Shown piece by piece: positions 41,213 through 48,696 of a DNA stretch of 51,080 nt. The notes below the pieces were generated by a model, which made no database searches, was not told the DNA's origin, and saw only the letters and a program-made list of their open reading frames with translations. The position numbers and the translations under genes are program-made. The stretch's first letter is position 1. Each line of letters opens with the position of its first letter. The stretch covers positions 1-51,080 of the forward strand of contig DBFBGR010000023.1 in NCBI GenBank assembly GCA_048201935.1, in the 5' to 3' direction. Source of the DNA: MGBC124762 sp048201935 (GTDB lineage: Bacteria > Bacillota > Clostridia > Oscillospirales > Oscillospiraceae).

Positions 41213-41947
41213 TCAGTTCATCATCAAAGGCACCTGCCGGCCCATCAGCCGCTTGGCGATGTTGAGATAGGCGATGGCCGCGCCCTTGCCGGTGGTGAGG
41301 ATCAAGGGCCTTCCTTGCCCGGCGGCCAGGGTGACCTGGGGGTCCTCGGGGATCACGCCCAGCAGGGGCAGCCCGGCGGTGTTCATGGCGTCGTCGATGC
41401 TGGTGTGGAGTTTGCGGATGAGCTTGGGCTGGACCCGGTTCATCACCAGGTGCAGCGTCTCCAGCTTAGGCGACAGGGCGATGACGGTGCGCTGGGCGTC
41501 TCGGAGGGCGGAGGGGTCGGTGTTGGAGACCACCACGCCCCGGTCCGCCGCGGCGGCGGCCAGGCGGAAGCCCTCGCCCAGGCCGGCGGGACAGTCCATC
41601 AAAATGAAGTCGAACTCCTCCTTGGCCCGGTCCACCAGGGCGGTCATGGCTTCCTCGGTGACGTAGCCCTCCAGGGTCATAGGGGCGGTCAGCAGGTGCA
41701 GGCCCTCGATGTCGGGGTGGGCGGTGGCGGCCAGCTTCAGCTCGCACCGGCCCGCCAGCACGTCGGTGAAGTCCATCACCGCCTTGTCCGTCAGACCCAG
41801 GTTGATGTCCAGATTGCGAAGGCCCACATCCATGTCCACGCACAGGACCCGCTGGCCCAGCGCGGCCAGGCAGGAGCCCACGCCGCCGGTAAAGGAGGTC
41901 TTGCCTGTGCCACCCTTACCGGACGTAACTGCAACGCAAACGGACAT
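41213..41947 (-). CDS. minD: MinD/ParA-family ATPase without membrane-targeting tail
   Basis: Deviant-Walker ATPase of 244 residues. Walker A with signature Lys: SGKGGTGKTSF; switch regions VDMDVGLRNLDINLGL and DFILMDCPAGLGEGF; these match MinD. The C-terminus stops at IAYLNIAKRLMGRQVPLMMN, so the amphipathic helix that anchors MinD to the membrane is missing. minC and minE are not seen. ATG 41947 (GGAGG seven bases upstream) is preferred to ATG 41953. MinD-like is certain; division-site role is not. Confidence 0.8.
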   Translation of the reverse strand: MSVCVAVTSGKGGTGKTSFTGGVGSCLAALGQRVLCVDMDVGLRNLDINLGLTDKAVMDFTDVLAGRCELKLAATAHPDIEGLHLLTAPMTLEGYVTEEAMTALVDRAKEEFDFILMDCPAGLGEGFRLAAAAADRGVVVSNTDPSALRDAQRTVIALSPKLETLHLVMNRVQPKLIRKLHTSIDDAMNTAGLPLLGVIPEDPQVTLAAGQGRPLILTTGKGAAIAYLNIAKRLMGRQVPLMMN

Positions 41948-41988
41948 AGGCATCCCTCCCTCTATCCATCAGATTCTAGTCCAGTCTC

Positions 41989-42018
41989 ATTTTAGCATAG
42001 ATATTTCCTTGAAGTCAA
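41989..42018 (-). promoter_or_regulatory. minD-like gene promoter
   Basis: Minus strand: TTGACT (42018-42013), 18 bases, TAAAAT (41994-41989), about 40 bases upstream of the start. Confidence 0.7.
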
Positions 42019-42051
42019 CGCAAACCGCCGAAAATCTGGAAAAATATCCCG

Positions 42052-42747
42052 CTATTTTTTGCGGATCTTGCTCCACCGCCGGGGGAAGGCCGCCGGGGTA
42101 GGGGAGACCTTGGCGATGCCCCACACCCGGTGGACCACCTCCGTGCCGGGAATGGCGTAGTCCCAAAAGCCCTCGGCCTGACCGCCCAACTCCTCCAGGA
42201 TGGGCCGGGCGGCGTCCAGCTCGGCAAAGGACTCCACGCCCTTCATGGGCAGGAACATCCCGTCCACCTTCACAAAGGGCAGACACAGCTCGCACAGCAC
42301 GCTCAGCTCCGCCACCGCCCGGGCCGTGGCAAAGTCGAACCGCTCCCGCAGCGCCGGGTCCCGGCCCGCGTCCTCTCCCCGGGCGTGGAGGAGGGTGACG
42401 TTGGTCAGGCCCAGAGTGTCGATAACTTCTTGTATAAACCCAAGGCGTTTCTCCAGCGGGTCAAGGAGGGTCACGGCACAGTCAGGCCGCAAAATGGCGA
42501 TGACCAGCCCGGGAAAGCCCGCGCCGGTGCCCACGTCGATGAGCGTTTTGCCGCCAAAGTCCCACCGGGTGCACACAGCGGCGCAGTCCAGCATATGGAG
42601 GGTCGCCACGTCCTTGGGCTCGGTGATGGCGGTCAGGTTCATCACCTTGTTTTTCTCCAGCAGCAGCTCGCCATAAACTGTCAAGGCATCTGCCTTTACA
42701 GGGCTAAGACCCAGCTGGGCCAGCCCGCGCTCGATGGCCCCTCTCAA
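42052..42747 (-). CDS. rsmG: 16S rRNA (guanine527-N7)-methyltransferase RsmG
   Basis: Methylates G527 of 16S rRNA; loss gives low-level streptomycin resistance in other bacteria. The 231 residues have SAM motif LIDVGTGAGFPGLVIAI and motif ARAVAELSVLCEL typical of GidB. It overlaps the preceding small membrane-protein gene by four bases. In Bacillus it lies next to noc-parAB, as it roughly does here. Confidence 0.96.
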   Translation of the reverse strand: MRGAIERGLAQLGLSPVKADALTVYGELLLEKNKVMNLTAITEPKDVATLHMLDCAAVCTRWDFGGKTLIDVGTGAGFPGLVIAILRPDCAVTLLDPLEKRLGFIQEVIDTLGLTNVTLLHARGEDAGRDPALRERFDFATARAVAELSVLCELCLPFVKVDGMFLPMKGVESFAELDAARPILEELGGQAEGFWDYAIPGTEVVHRVWGIAKVSPTPAAFPRRWSKIRKK

Positions 42748-42947
42748 TGGCGGAAGAAGTCGCCGGTGGAGATGGCGTAGGCCATGGCAATGGTGATGCC
42801 GATGACGATCAGCGCCAGCACCCAGGCGATGACTCGCTCCCGGGGCGTGGCCCAGTGGAGCTTCTCGCCCGCCTCGTCATAGACCCGGCGGCCCTGGTCG
42901 TCCAAGGCGGAAAGGTCGATGTCCTCTCGCTTTTTTTCGTCCATCAT
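42744..42947 (-). CDS. Small single-span membrane protein, unknown function
   Basis: A 67-residue product, MMDEKKREDIDLSALDDQGR at the start and a membrane segment VIAWVLALIVIGITIAMAYA near residues 40-59. No family recognised. ATG 42947 overlaps the mscL stop (ATGA) and its stop overlaps rsmG, so mscL, this gene and rsmG form a coupled operon. Confidence 0.8.
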   Translation of the reverse strand: MMDEKKREDIDLSALDDQGRRVYDEAGEKLHWATPRERVIAWVLALIVIGITIAMAYAISTGDFFRH

Positions 42948-43363
42948 TTCTTCAGAAGGTCGCGAATTTCGGTGAGCAGCTTCTCCTCGTTGGAGGGCTC
43001 GGCCGGCGCGGCCGGGGCTTCCTCCTCCTTCTTGCGGTGGAGCTTGTTCAGGGCCTTGACCATGCAGAAGATGGCAAAGGCCACGATGATAAAGGACACG
43101 ATGGCGCTGAGCAGCGCGCCGAAATTCACCGCCACCTCGGGCTTCTCGCCCTGGGCGGCCACCAGCACCCACTTCCAGGCGCTGAAATCCACGCCGCCGG
43201 TGAGCACGGACACCAGGGGCATGATCACGTCGTTGACCAGGGAATCGGCGATGGCCTTAAAAGCGCCGCCGATGATAACGCCGACGGCCATGTCCACCAC
43301 GTTCCCCCGGGCGATAAACTCCTTAAATTCGCCCCAAAAGCCCTTTTTGCCGTTCTTTGCCAT
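42944..43363 (-). CDS. mscL: Large-conductance mechanosensitive channel MscL
   Basis: Pressure-release pore of the membrane, 139 residues. The N-terminal helix FWGEFKEFIARGNVVDMAVG, pore-lining first span GVIIGGAFKAIADSLVNDVI and second span AIVSFIIVAFAIFCMVKAL match the family, followed by the charged C-terminal bundle (EEKLLTEIRDLLKK). Translationally coupled to the small gene downstream. Confidence 0.96.
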   Translation of the reverse strand: MAKNGKKGFWGEFKEFIARGNVVDMAVGVIIGGAFKAIADSLVNDVIMPLVSVLTGGVDFSAWKWVLVAAQGEKPEVAVNFGALLSAIVSFIIVAFAIFCMVKALNKLHRKKEEEAPAAPAEPSNEEKLLTEIRDLLKK

Positions 43364-43403
43364 GTTGTCGTCCTCCTTTGTGTATTGGTGTTTAATATAT
43401 TGC

Positions 43404-43425
43404 GGACCGCCGGGGACGGCGGTCC
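43404..43425. repeat. GC-rich palindrome (REP-like or weak terminator)
   Basis: GGACCGCCG, four-base loop, CGGCGGTCC, in the 70-base gap between the XRE gene and mscL. Without a T run it is a poor terminator; its flanks (CTACAA on one side) resemble those of the palindrome at 40548-40568, hinting at a repeat family. Confidence 0.65.
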
Positions 43426-43433
43426 CTACAATT

Positions 43434-43649
43434 TCAACGGACCTCGCCGTCTGAAAGCCCGGCCAGATCGTCCAGCGACACGCCGTAAAGCCGGGCTATC
43501 CGCGCCGCCACGGACACGGTGGGCTCCGTGGTCCCGCTCTCATAGCGGCGGTAAGTGGAGTACCGGATATCCAACTGCTGCGACGCCGCCTCCTGCGACA
43601 GCCCCGCCTTTTTCCGCGCGGCCTTCAACCGCTCGCCAAAATTCTTCAT
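43434..43649 (-). CDS. XRE-family helix-turn-helix regulator
   Basis: A 71-residue single-domain DNA-binding protein: GERLKAARKKAGLSQEAASQ, RYSTYRRYESGTTEPTVSV, then IARLYGVSLDDLAGLSDGE, a standard Cro/CI-type HTH. ATG 43649 with GAGGT seven bases upstream is chosen over an earlier TTG. It is divergent from the 93-residue gene, whose -35 lies about 20 bases in front, so it probably controls that promoter. Confidence 0.92.
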   Translation of the reverse strand: MKNFGERLKAARKKAGLSQEAASQQLDIRYSTYRRYESGTTEPTVSVAARIARLYGVSLDDLAGLSDGEVR

Positions 43650-43667
43650 ATATTTGACCTCACTCTC

Positions 43668-43696
43668 TTGACAGCTCAAAATTGAACTGATATAAT
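43668..43696 (+). promoter_or_regulatory. Promoter of the 93-residue gene
   Basis: Perfect TTGACA (43668-43673), 17 bases, perfect TATAAT (43691-43696). It sits in the short divergent region, where an XRE repressor could bind. Confidence 0.93.
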
Positions 43697-43733
43697 TAAG
43701 CGTCCAATAATGAACATATGGAGGGATTCCAAC

Positions 43734-44015
43734 ATGATGTCGTTGATAGAGGAGCTATATCAAATCGTGGCCGAGAAGTGGAGCCTGTCCATAGGGCTGC
43801 TGGACAGCGATGAATACTTTGAATACCTAAAGAGTGCTCGCTGCTGCGACGAGCAAGAACAGCAGTGGAGGCAGCAACTGACCGGCGATGAGCTGACCCA
43901 GTGGAGCCGCTATTTGGCGAATGTGGGACAGCTTCGCGATACCGAGTGCCGCCTTTGCTTTGCCCGGGGCCTGATCGCGGGGTTAAGCCTGGGCAGTCTC
44001 ACAATAAGGGAGTAG
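43734..44015 (+). CDS. Hypothetical protein, 93 residues
   Basis: The start at ATG 43734 is set by GGAGGG eight bases upstream; the frame begins earlier at 43710. The product MMSLIEELYQIVAEKW... is acidic and helical, with Cys-rich stretches (ARCCDEQEQQ, DTECRLCFARG) and a glycine-rich end (GLIAGLSLGSL). It recalls small DUF6809-like proteins of clostridial mobile elements, but that is weak. It has a consensus promoter and is divergent from an XRE regulator; a parS site follows 50 bases past its end. Confidence 0.7.
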   Translation: MMSLIEELYQIVAEKWSLSIGLLDSDEYFEYLKSARCCDEQEQQWRQQLTGDELTQWSRYLANVGQLRDTECRLCFARGLIAGLSLGSLTIRE

Positions 44016-44064
44016 GGGCCGGAACGGGGGAAAAGGGACCAGGGGCGATGCCGGAGCGAGAAAT

Positions 44065-44080
44065 TGTTCCACGTGGAACA
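44065..44080. promoter_or_regulatory. parS: parS site 1
   Basis: Perfect palindrome TGTTCCACGTGGAACA, extended symmetrically to 44061-44084. Matches the Firmicute ParB-binding consensus. Between the 93-residue gene and the serS end. Confidence 0.97.
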
Positions 44081-44099
44081 ATTTCCGGCTAAGTGGCCA

Positions 44100-45404
44100 T
44101 TACTTCTTGGGCACCAGGACCTTGGTGCCGCCCATGTAGGGCCAAAGCACCTCGGGGATCCTCACGCTGCCGTCGGCCTGGAGATTGTTCTCCAGCAGGG
44201 CAATGAGCATCCGGGGGGGCGCCACGCAGGTGTTGTTCAGGGTGTGGGCCAGCTGGGTCTTGCCGTCGGCGTCCTTGTAGCGGATTTTCAGCCGCCGGGC
44301 CTGGGCGTCGCCCAGGTTGGAGCAGGAGCAGACCTCGAAGTACTTCTTCTGCCGGGGAGACCAGGCCTCGATGTCGCAGGACTTCACCTTCAGGTCGGCC
44401 AGGTCGCCCGAGCAGCACTCCAACTGCCGCACGGGGATATCGAAGTTGCGGAAGAGCTCCACCGAGTAGCGCCACATCTTCTCGTACCAGTCCATGGACT
44501 CCTCGGGCTTACAGACCACGATCATCTCCTGCTTCTCAAACTGGTGGATGCGGTAGACCCCCCGCTCCTCGATGCCGTGGGAGCCCTTCTCCTTGCGGAA
44601 GCACGGAGAATAAGAGGTCAAGGTCTGGGGCAGCTTGGCCTCGGGAATGATCTGGTCGATGAAGCGGCCGATCATGGAGTGCTCGCTGGTGCCGATGAGG
44701 TAGAGGTCCTCTCCCTCGATCTTATACATCATGCCGTCCATGTCGGTCTGGCTCATCACGCCCTCCACCACGTTGCCGTGGATCATAAAGGGCGGGATGC
44801 AGTAGGTAAAGCCCTTGCCGATCATAAAGTCCCGGCCGTAGGCCAGCACCGCCTCGTGGAGCCGGGCGATGTCGCCCAGCAGATAGTAAAAGCCGTTGCC
44901 CGACACCCGGCCCGCGGCGTCCATGTCCACCCCGTCAAAGCTCTCCATGATCTCGGTGTGGTAGGGAATTTCAAAGTCGGGCACCACCGGCTCGCCGAAG
45001 CGCTCCACCTCCACGTTGGCGCTGTCGTCGGGGCCCAGGGGCACGCTGGGGTCGATGATCTGCGGAATGACCAGCATGATCTTGCGGATTTTCTCCGCCA
45101 GCTCCGCCTCCTTGGCCTCCAGCTCCGCCAGCCGGTCGGCGTTCTGCTTCACCTGGGCCTTGGCGGCCTCGGCCTCGGCCAGCTTGCTGGGGTCCTTTTT
45201 AGCCTGGCCCATCAGCATACCCACTTGCTTGGAAAGGGTGTTTCGGGCGGCTCGGAGGTCGTTGGCCTCGCTCATGGCCGCCCGGTTCTCCGCGTCCAGG
45301 GCGATGACCTGGTCCACCAGGGGCAGCTTGTCCTCCTGGAACTTCTTGCGGATGTTCTCCTTGACGGCCTCGGGATTTTCACGGACAAATTTGATGTCTA
45401 GCAT
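44100..45404 (-). CDS. serS: Seryl-tRNA synthetase
   Basis: Class II synthetase for tRNA-Ser and tRNA-Sec, 434 residues. N-terminal long coiled-coil arm (about 30-100, AARNTLSKQVGMLMGQAKKD), motif 2 YSPCFRKEKGSHGIEERGVY, the serine-specific TSEHSM, and motif 3 near the end NTCVAPPRMLIALLENN. Full family length. Flanked by parS sites on both sides. Confidence 0.97.
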   Translation of the reverse strand: MLDIKFVRENPEAVKENIRKKFQEDKLPLVDQVIALDAENRAAMSEANDLRAARNTLSKQVGMLMGQAKKDPSKLAEAEAAKAQVKQNADRLAELEAKEAELAEKIRKIMLVIPQIIDPSVPLGPDDSANVEVERFGEPVVPDFEIPYHTEIMESFDGVDMDAAGRVSGNGFYYLLGDIARLHEAVLAYGRDFMIGKGFTYCIPPFMIHGNVVEGVMSQTDMDGMMYKIEGEDLYLIGTSEHSMIGRFIDQIIPEAKLPQTLTSYSPCFRKEKGSHGIEERGVYRIHQFEKQEMIVVCKPEESMDWYEKMWRYSVELFRNFDIPVRQLECCSGDLADLKVKSCDIEAWSPRQKKYFEVCSCSNLGDAQARRLKIRYKDADGKTQLAHTLNNTCVAPPRMLIALLENNLQADGSVRIPEVLWPYMGGTKVLVPKK

Positions 45405-45429
45405 AAGACGTTACCTCGCTTTGATAGAA

Positions 45430-45445
45430 TGTTTCACGTGGAACA
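45430..45445. promoter_or_regulatory. parS: parS site 2
   Basis: TGTTTCACGTGGAACA, one asymmetric position from the perfect palindrome; in the 43-base gap between serS and the coiled-coil gene. Confidence 0.95.
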
Positions 45446-45447
45446 GT

Positions 45448-46035
45448 TCACTGGGGAACGGTGACCTCGCCCTTTTCCAGGGCCTTTTGCTTCTCCAGAA
45501 TGGGGATGACCTCGCCCAGCCGCTGGGCAGGGGAGAAGGACTCCTCGTTGTTGGCCAGGCCCAAATTCAGGTCGTAGTCCCCGGAGCAAAGGGCGCGGAC
45601 ATGGTCGGCGGCGAGCGCATAGCTCTTGTCCCGTAGCGCCTGCTCCAGCATGGTGAAGTGGAGCAGCACGGCCTCCCGGTTCTTGGCCTCCTGGGCGGCG
45701 GGGCCGTTTTCCAGATCGTCTAGCTGAGTGGCCAGGGTCTTGTTGTCCGCCTGGGCCACGGTCAGTTCCTTTTGGAGTTGGTCCACCTGCTGGCGCAGAG
45801 AGCGGTTGTCCTCCACCAGTTGGTCAAAGGAGTGGATGGCGTTCACCGACTGGTTCAGACCCTCCACCGACTCGGCCGTCCGCTGCTGCATGAAGTAGGC
45901 CATGACCAGCAGCAAAAAGGCCGCCGCCACCAGGATGGCCAGATAAGGCAGCACCGTGGGGGTCTTCCGGGCCGAGGTGTGCTCGCTCTGGTATTGGAGC
46001 TCCGCGTGGTCGTCCTTGTTGGGGCGTGCGCTCAA
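45448..46035 (-). CDS. Membrane-anchored coiled-coil protein, unknown function
   Basis: A 195-residue protein with one N-terminal span (VLPYLAILVAAAFLLLVMAYF, about 27-48), then a coiled coil rich in Gln/Leu (QLVEDNRSLRQQVDQLQKEL..., about 65-105), and a helical C-terminal half. It resembles division or segregation accessory proteins only in outline. The TTG start at 46035 overlaps the parB stop by four bases and has AGGAGG nine bases upstream. Its position next to parB suggests co-expression. Confidence 0.75.
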   Translation of the reverse strand: MSARPNKDDHAELQYQSEHTSARKTPTVLPYLAILVAAAFLLLVMAYFMQQRTAESVEGLNQSVNAIHSFDQLVEDNRSLRQQVDQLQKELTVAQADNKTLATQLDDLENGPAAQEAKNREAVLLHFTMLEQALRDKSYALAADHVRALCSGDYDLNLGLANNEESFSPAQRLGEVIPILEKQKALEKGEVTVPQ

Positions 46036-46901
46036 GTGGCGTCCCCTCCTCTCAGCCGGGCCAGCAGCGCGTCCAGGTCGTCCAGGTCATAGTATTCCAT
46101 GGTCAGCAGACCTTTTTTCTTCCCTGGCTGGAAGGCCACCTTCCGCCCAAAGCTCTGGCTGAGCTGCTGGGACAGGTCCTTATAATAGAGGGCAAACTGG
46201 TCCTCCTCGGGCTCGGGCTTCTCCTTGGCGGGCTTGCCCATGCGCTTGGCCAGGGCCTCGGTCTCCCGGACGGACAGCCCCTCGGCCACCACCTTCTGGG
46301 CCAGCTTCTTCTGGGGCTCGCCCTGGGGCGCGGCCAGGATGGCCTTGGCGTGACCGGCGGAAAGCTGCCCCTCCTCCAGCAAAAACCGCACCGCGTCGGG
46401 CAGGTTCAAAAGCCGCAGGGCGTTGGCCACGGCGGGACGGCTCTTGCCCATGCGCTGGGCCACGTCCTCCTGGGTCATGCCGTACTCGTCCATCAGCACC
46501 TTGTAGCCGTTGGCCTCCTCCATGGGGTTCAGGTCTTCCCGCTGGAGGTTCTCGATGAGGCCCAGCTCCATGACCTTCTTGTCGTCGGCCTCGATGATGT
46601 TCACCGGCACCTCGGTGAGCCCGGCCTCCTTGGCGGCCCGCCAGCGGCGCTCGCCGGCGATGATCTGGTAGTAGCCCGAGCCCAGCCGCCGCACGGTGAG
46701 GGGCTGGATGACCCCGTGCTCCCGGATGGAGTCGGCCAGCTCGGAGATGGCCGCGTCGTCAAACTTCTTGCGGGGCTGATTGAGCCCGGGCTGTACCTGG
46801 GAGATGGGCAGGGTAGAGAGGGACCCGGCCTGGTCGTCACTGTAGGCCCGTTCGCCCAGCAGCGCGCCCAGGCCCTTGCCTAATCCTTTTTCCAAAGCCA
46901 T
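46032..46901 (-). CDS. parB: Chromosome-partitioning protein ParB (Spo0J)
   Basis: CTP-dependent parS-binding clamp, 289 residues. Arg-rich CTP motif in ITGERRWRA-like IAGERRWRAAKEAG, ENLQREDLNPMEEA, HTH MTQEDVAQRMGKSRPAVANALR, and a C-terminal dimerisation end (YYDLDDLDALLARL). The N-terminus MALEKGLGKGLGALLGE carries the conserved GLGKGLxALL motif that activates ParA. Downstream of parA by 16 bases. Confidence 0.97.
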   Translation of the reverse strand: MALEKGLGKGLGALLGERAYSDDQAGSLSTLPISQVQPGLNQPRKKFDDAAISELADSIREHGVIQPLTVRRLGSGYYQIIAGERRWRAAKEAGLTEVPVNIIEADDKKVMELGLIENLQREDLNPMEEANGYKVLMDEYGMTQEDVAQRMGKSRPAVANALRLLNLPDAVRFLLEEGQLSAGHAKAILAAPQGEPQKKLAQKVVAEGLSVRETEALAKRMGKPAKEKPEPEEDQFALYYKDLSQQLSQSFGRKVAFQPGKKKGLLTMEYYDLDDLDALLARLRGGDAT

Positions 46902-46917
46902 TTTTATCTATCCTTTC

Positions 46918-47679
46918 TTAGCGCGTTTCACGTGAAACAATTTCCTCAGCCAGAGCCTTATAGGCGTTGCTGCCCCGGCTCCAGGGGTCGTAGCTGGTGA
47001 CGGGCTTGCCGTGGCTGGGGGCCTCGGACAGTCGCACGTTCCGGGGAATGACGCTGGCGTACACCTTGCCGGGGAAGAACCGCTTGACCTCCTCGGCCAC
47101 CTGCATAGACAGGTGGGTCCGCCCGTCGTACATGGTGAGGATGACCCCCATCAGCGACAGGCTGGGGTTGAGCTGCCGCTTGACGATGCGCACCGTGGTC
47201 AGCAGGTCGGAAAGACCCTCCAGCGCATAGTATTCGCACTGGACGGGCACCAGGATACTCTCCGCCGCGCACAGGGCGTTCAGGGTCAGCAGCTCCAACG
47301 AGGGCGGGCAGTCGATGAAGATGTAGTCGTACCGGTCCGCCACCTGGGCCAGGGCGTTCTTGAGCAAACGCTCCCGGTCGTTCATGGCGATGAGCTCCAC
47401 TGTGGCCCCGGCCAGGGACTTGTTGGAGCCGATCACATCGCACCACTGGGTGTGGACGATGGCCTTCTCCGTGGCTGCGCCGTTGACCAGCACCTCGTAG
47501 ATGGAAGGGGAGAGGGTGGTCTTGTCCACGCCCAGGCCGGAGGTGGCGTTGCCCTGGGGGTCAAAGTCGCAGACCAGGACCCGCTTGCCCAGGGCCTGGA
47601 GCGCGGCGGCCAGGTTGACGCAGGTGGTGGTCTTGCCCACGCCGCCCTTCTGGTTCACGATCGCAATGGTTTTTGCCAT
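46918..47679 (-). CDS. parA: Chromosome-partitioning ATPase ParA (Soj)
   Basis: Deviant-Walker ATPase of 253 residues. KGGVGKTTTCVNLA with signature Lys, CDFDPQGNATSGLG, and DRYDYIFIDCPPSLELLTLNA. It interacts with ParB and DNA for origin segregation, and with DnaA in Bacillus. Promoter at 47752-47724. The 3' codons contain parS site 3. Confidence 0.97.
   Translation of the reverse strand: MAKTIAIVNQKGGVGKTTTCVNLAAALQALGKRVLVCDFDPQGNATSGLGVDKTTLSPSIYEVLVNGAATEKAIVHTQWCDVIGSNKSLAGATVELIAMNDRERLLKNALAQVADRYDYIFIDCPPSLELLTLNALCAAESILVPVQCEYYALEGLSDLLTTVRIVKRQLNPSLSLMGVILTMYDGRTHLSMQVAEEVKRFFPGKVYASVIPRNVRLSEAPSHGKPVTSYDPWSRGSNAYKALAEEIVSRETR
46922..46937. promoter_or_regulatory. parS: parS site 3, inside the parA 3' end
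   Basis: CGTTTCACGTGAAACA: one mismatch at the first base from TGTTTCACGTGAAACA. Encodes the Val-Ser-Arg-Glu-Thr end of ParA. Confidence 0.93.
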
Positions 47680-47723
47680 GCCTGATACCTACCTTTATCT
47701 GTAAATGAAAGTCGACTACTTTT

Positions 47724-47752
47724 ATTATATAAGGTGTGCGCCTAGATTTCAA
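47724..47752 (-). promoter_or_regulatory. parA-parB promoter
   Basis: Minus strand: TTGAAA (47752-47747), 17 bases, TATAAT (47729-47724). About 45 bases before the parA start, beyond the noc terminator. Confidence 0.88.
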
Positions 47753-47762
47753 CTGTTTTCGC

Positions 47763-47793
47763 AAAAAAAGCGACGGCATAGCCGTCGCTTTTT
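47763..47793 (-). terminator. noc terminator
   Basis: Minus strand AAAAAGCGACGGC, loop, GCCGTCGCTTTTTTT: a classical intrinsic terminator 28 bases past the noc stop, adjacent to parS site 4. Confidence 0.93.
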
Positions 47794-47797
47794 GAAG

Positions 47798-47813
47798 TGT
47801 TCCACGTGGAACA
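47798..47813. promoter_or_regulatory. parS: parS site 4
   Basis: Perfect TGTTCCACGTGGAACA, extended symmetrically to 47795-47816, eight bases downstream of the noc stop. Confidence 0.97.
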
Positions 47814-47820
47814 CTTGCAC

Positions 47821-48615
47821 TCACATTGCCTTCGGCAGCGTGATCGTCAGCCTGATTTCCCGCTCATCCTCCTCTTGGCAGCACTGGGCGGCGATGCCCG
47901 CCGACTGCACCAGCTTTAGATGCTTGGTGACCGAGTTCAAAAAAATACGCACGTCCTTGAGGATAAACTTGGCCTTGGGGGCTGGGGGCCGCTGGGTCAG
48001 CAGACCCTCCACATACTGCTCCGTGGCCCGGACGGTCAGGTCCCGGGCCACGATGTGCCGGGCCGCGGGGAGTTGCCCCTCCTCGGGCAGCCGCAGCAGA
48101 GCCCGGGCGTGGCGCTCGGTGTAGCCCTTGGCGCGCAGCAGGGACAGGGCCTCCGGGTCCAGCCGCAGTAGCCGCAGCTTGTTGGCCACCGCGCCTTGGC
48201 TCTTGCCCAGCCGCCGGGCTACCTCCTCCTGGGTCATGCGGTAGGTGGCGGTGAGCTGGCTCAGGGCCAACGCCTCCTCCAAAAAATCCAGGTCCCGCCG
48301 TTGGAGATTCTCCACCAAGGCCAGCAGCGCGCTCTCCTCGCCGTCCACCTGGGCGGCCAGGCAGGGCACGGTGTCCAGCCCCGCCAGCTTGGCGGCCCGG
48401 AGCCGCCGCTCCCCGGACACCAGCTCCCAGCCGCTGTCCGTTCGCCGCACAGTTAAGGGCTGGAGCACGCCGTGGACGGCGATGGAGTCGGCCAGCTCCG
48501 CCAGAGCGGCGGCGTCAAAATATGTCCGGGGCTGGCCGGGGTTGGGGGCAATGTCGCTGATGGGCAGCTCCATCACCCGCCGGGAAGGGAAGCGTCCCGA
48601 TTGAAAAAACGCCAT
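47821..48615 (-). CDS. noc: ParB-family nucleoid occlusion protein (Noc-like)
   Basis: A second ParB paralogue, 264 residues: NPGQPRTYFDAAALAELADS, CTP motif SGERRLRAAKLAG, VENLQRRDLDFLEEA, HTH MTQEEVARRLGKSQGAVANK. N-terminal residues MAFFQSGRFPSRR form a short, amphipathic-like extension where Noc has its membrane helix, which supports Noc over ParB; Noc-type DNA sites (ATTTCCCGGGAAAT) were not found in the window, so the assignment rests on gene context. The ATG abuts a hairpin-T run (48623-48671). Confidence 0.82.
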   Translation of the reverse strand: MAFFQSGRFPSRRVMELPISDIAPNPGQPRTYFDAAALAELADSIAVHGVLQPLTVRRTDSGWELVSGERRLRAAKLAGLDTVPCLAAQVDGEESALLALVENLQRRDLDFLEEALALSQLTATYRMTQEEVARRLGKSQGAVANKLRLLRLDPEALSLLRAKGYTERHARALLRLPEEGQLPAARHIVARDLTVRATEQYVEGLLTQRPPAPKAKFILKDVRIFLNSVTKHLKLVQSAGIAAQCCQEEDEREIRLTITLPKAM

Positions 48616-48622
48616 AAAAAGA

Positions 48623-48671
48623 CCTTCTTCCGTGTAGGATGGTATATTCTACCATTTCCCACGGAAGAAGG
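48623..48671 (-). terminator. Hairpin plus T run directly upstream of noc (terminator or attenuator)
   Basis: Arms CCTTCTTCCGTG and CACGGAAGAAGG (12 perfect bases) enclose a second pairing ATGGTA/TACCAT. On the minus strand it is followed by TCTTTTT and then the noc ATG. The arm includes AAGAAGG, the only ribosome-site-like sequence for noc, so it would be hidden in the stem. Confidence 0.7.
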
Positions 48672-48696
48672 CCGTTGAATGCTGTCGAGGGGGAAA

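Noticed and set aside
44016..44062. Third copy of the structured element (GCGATGCCGGAGCGAG resembles a part of copy B)
   Set aside because: The similarity is short and the closing motifs and helices are absent.
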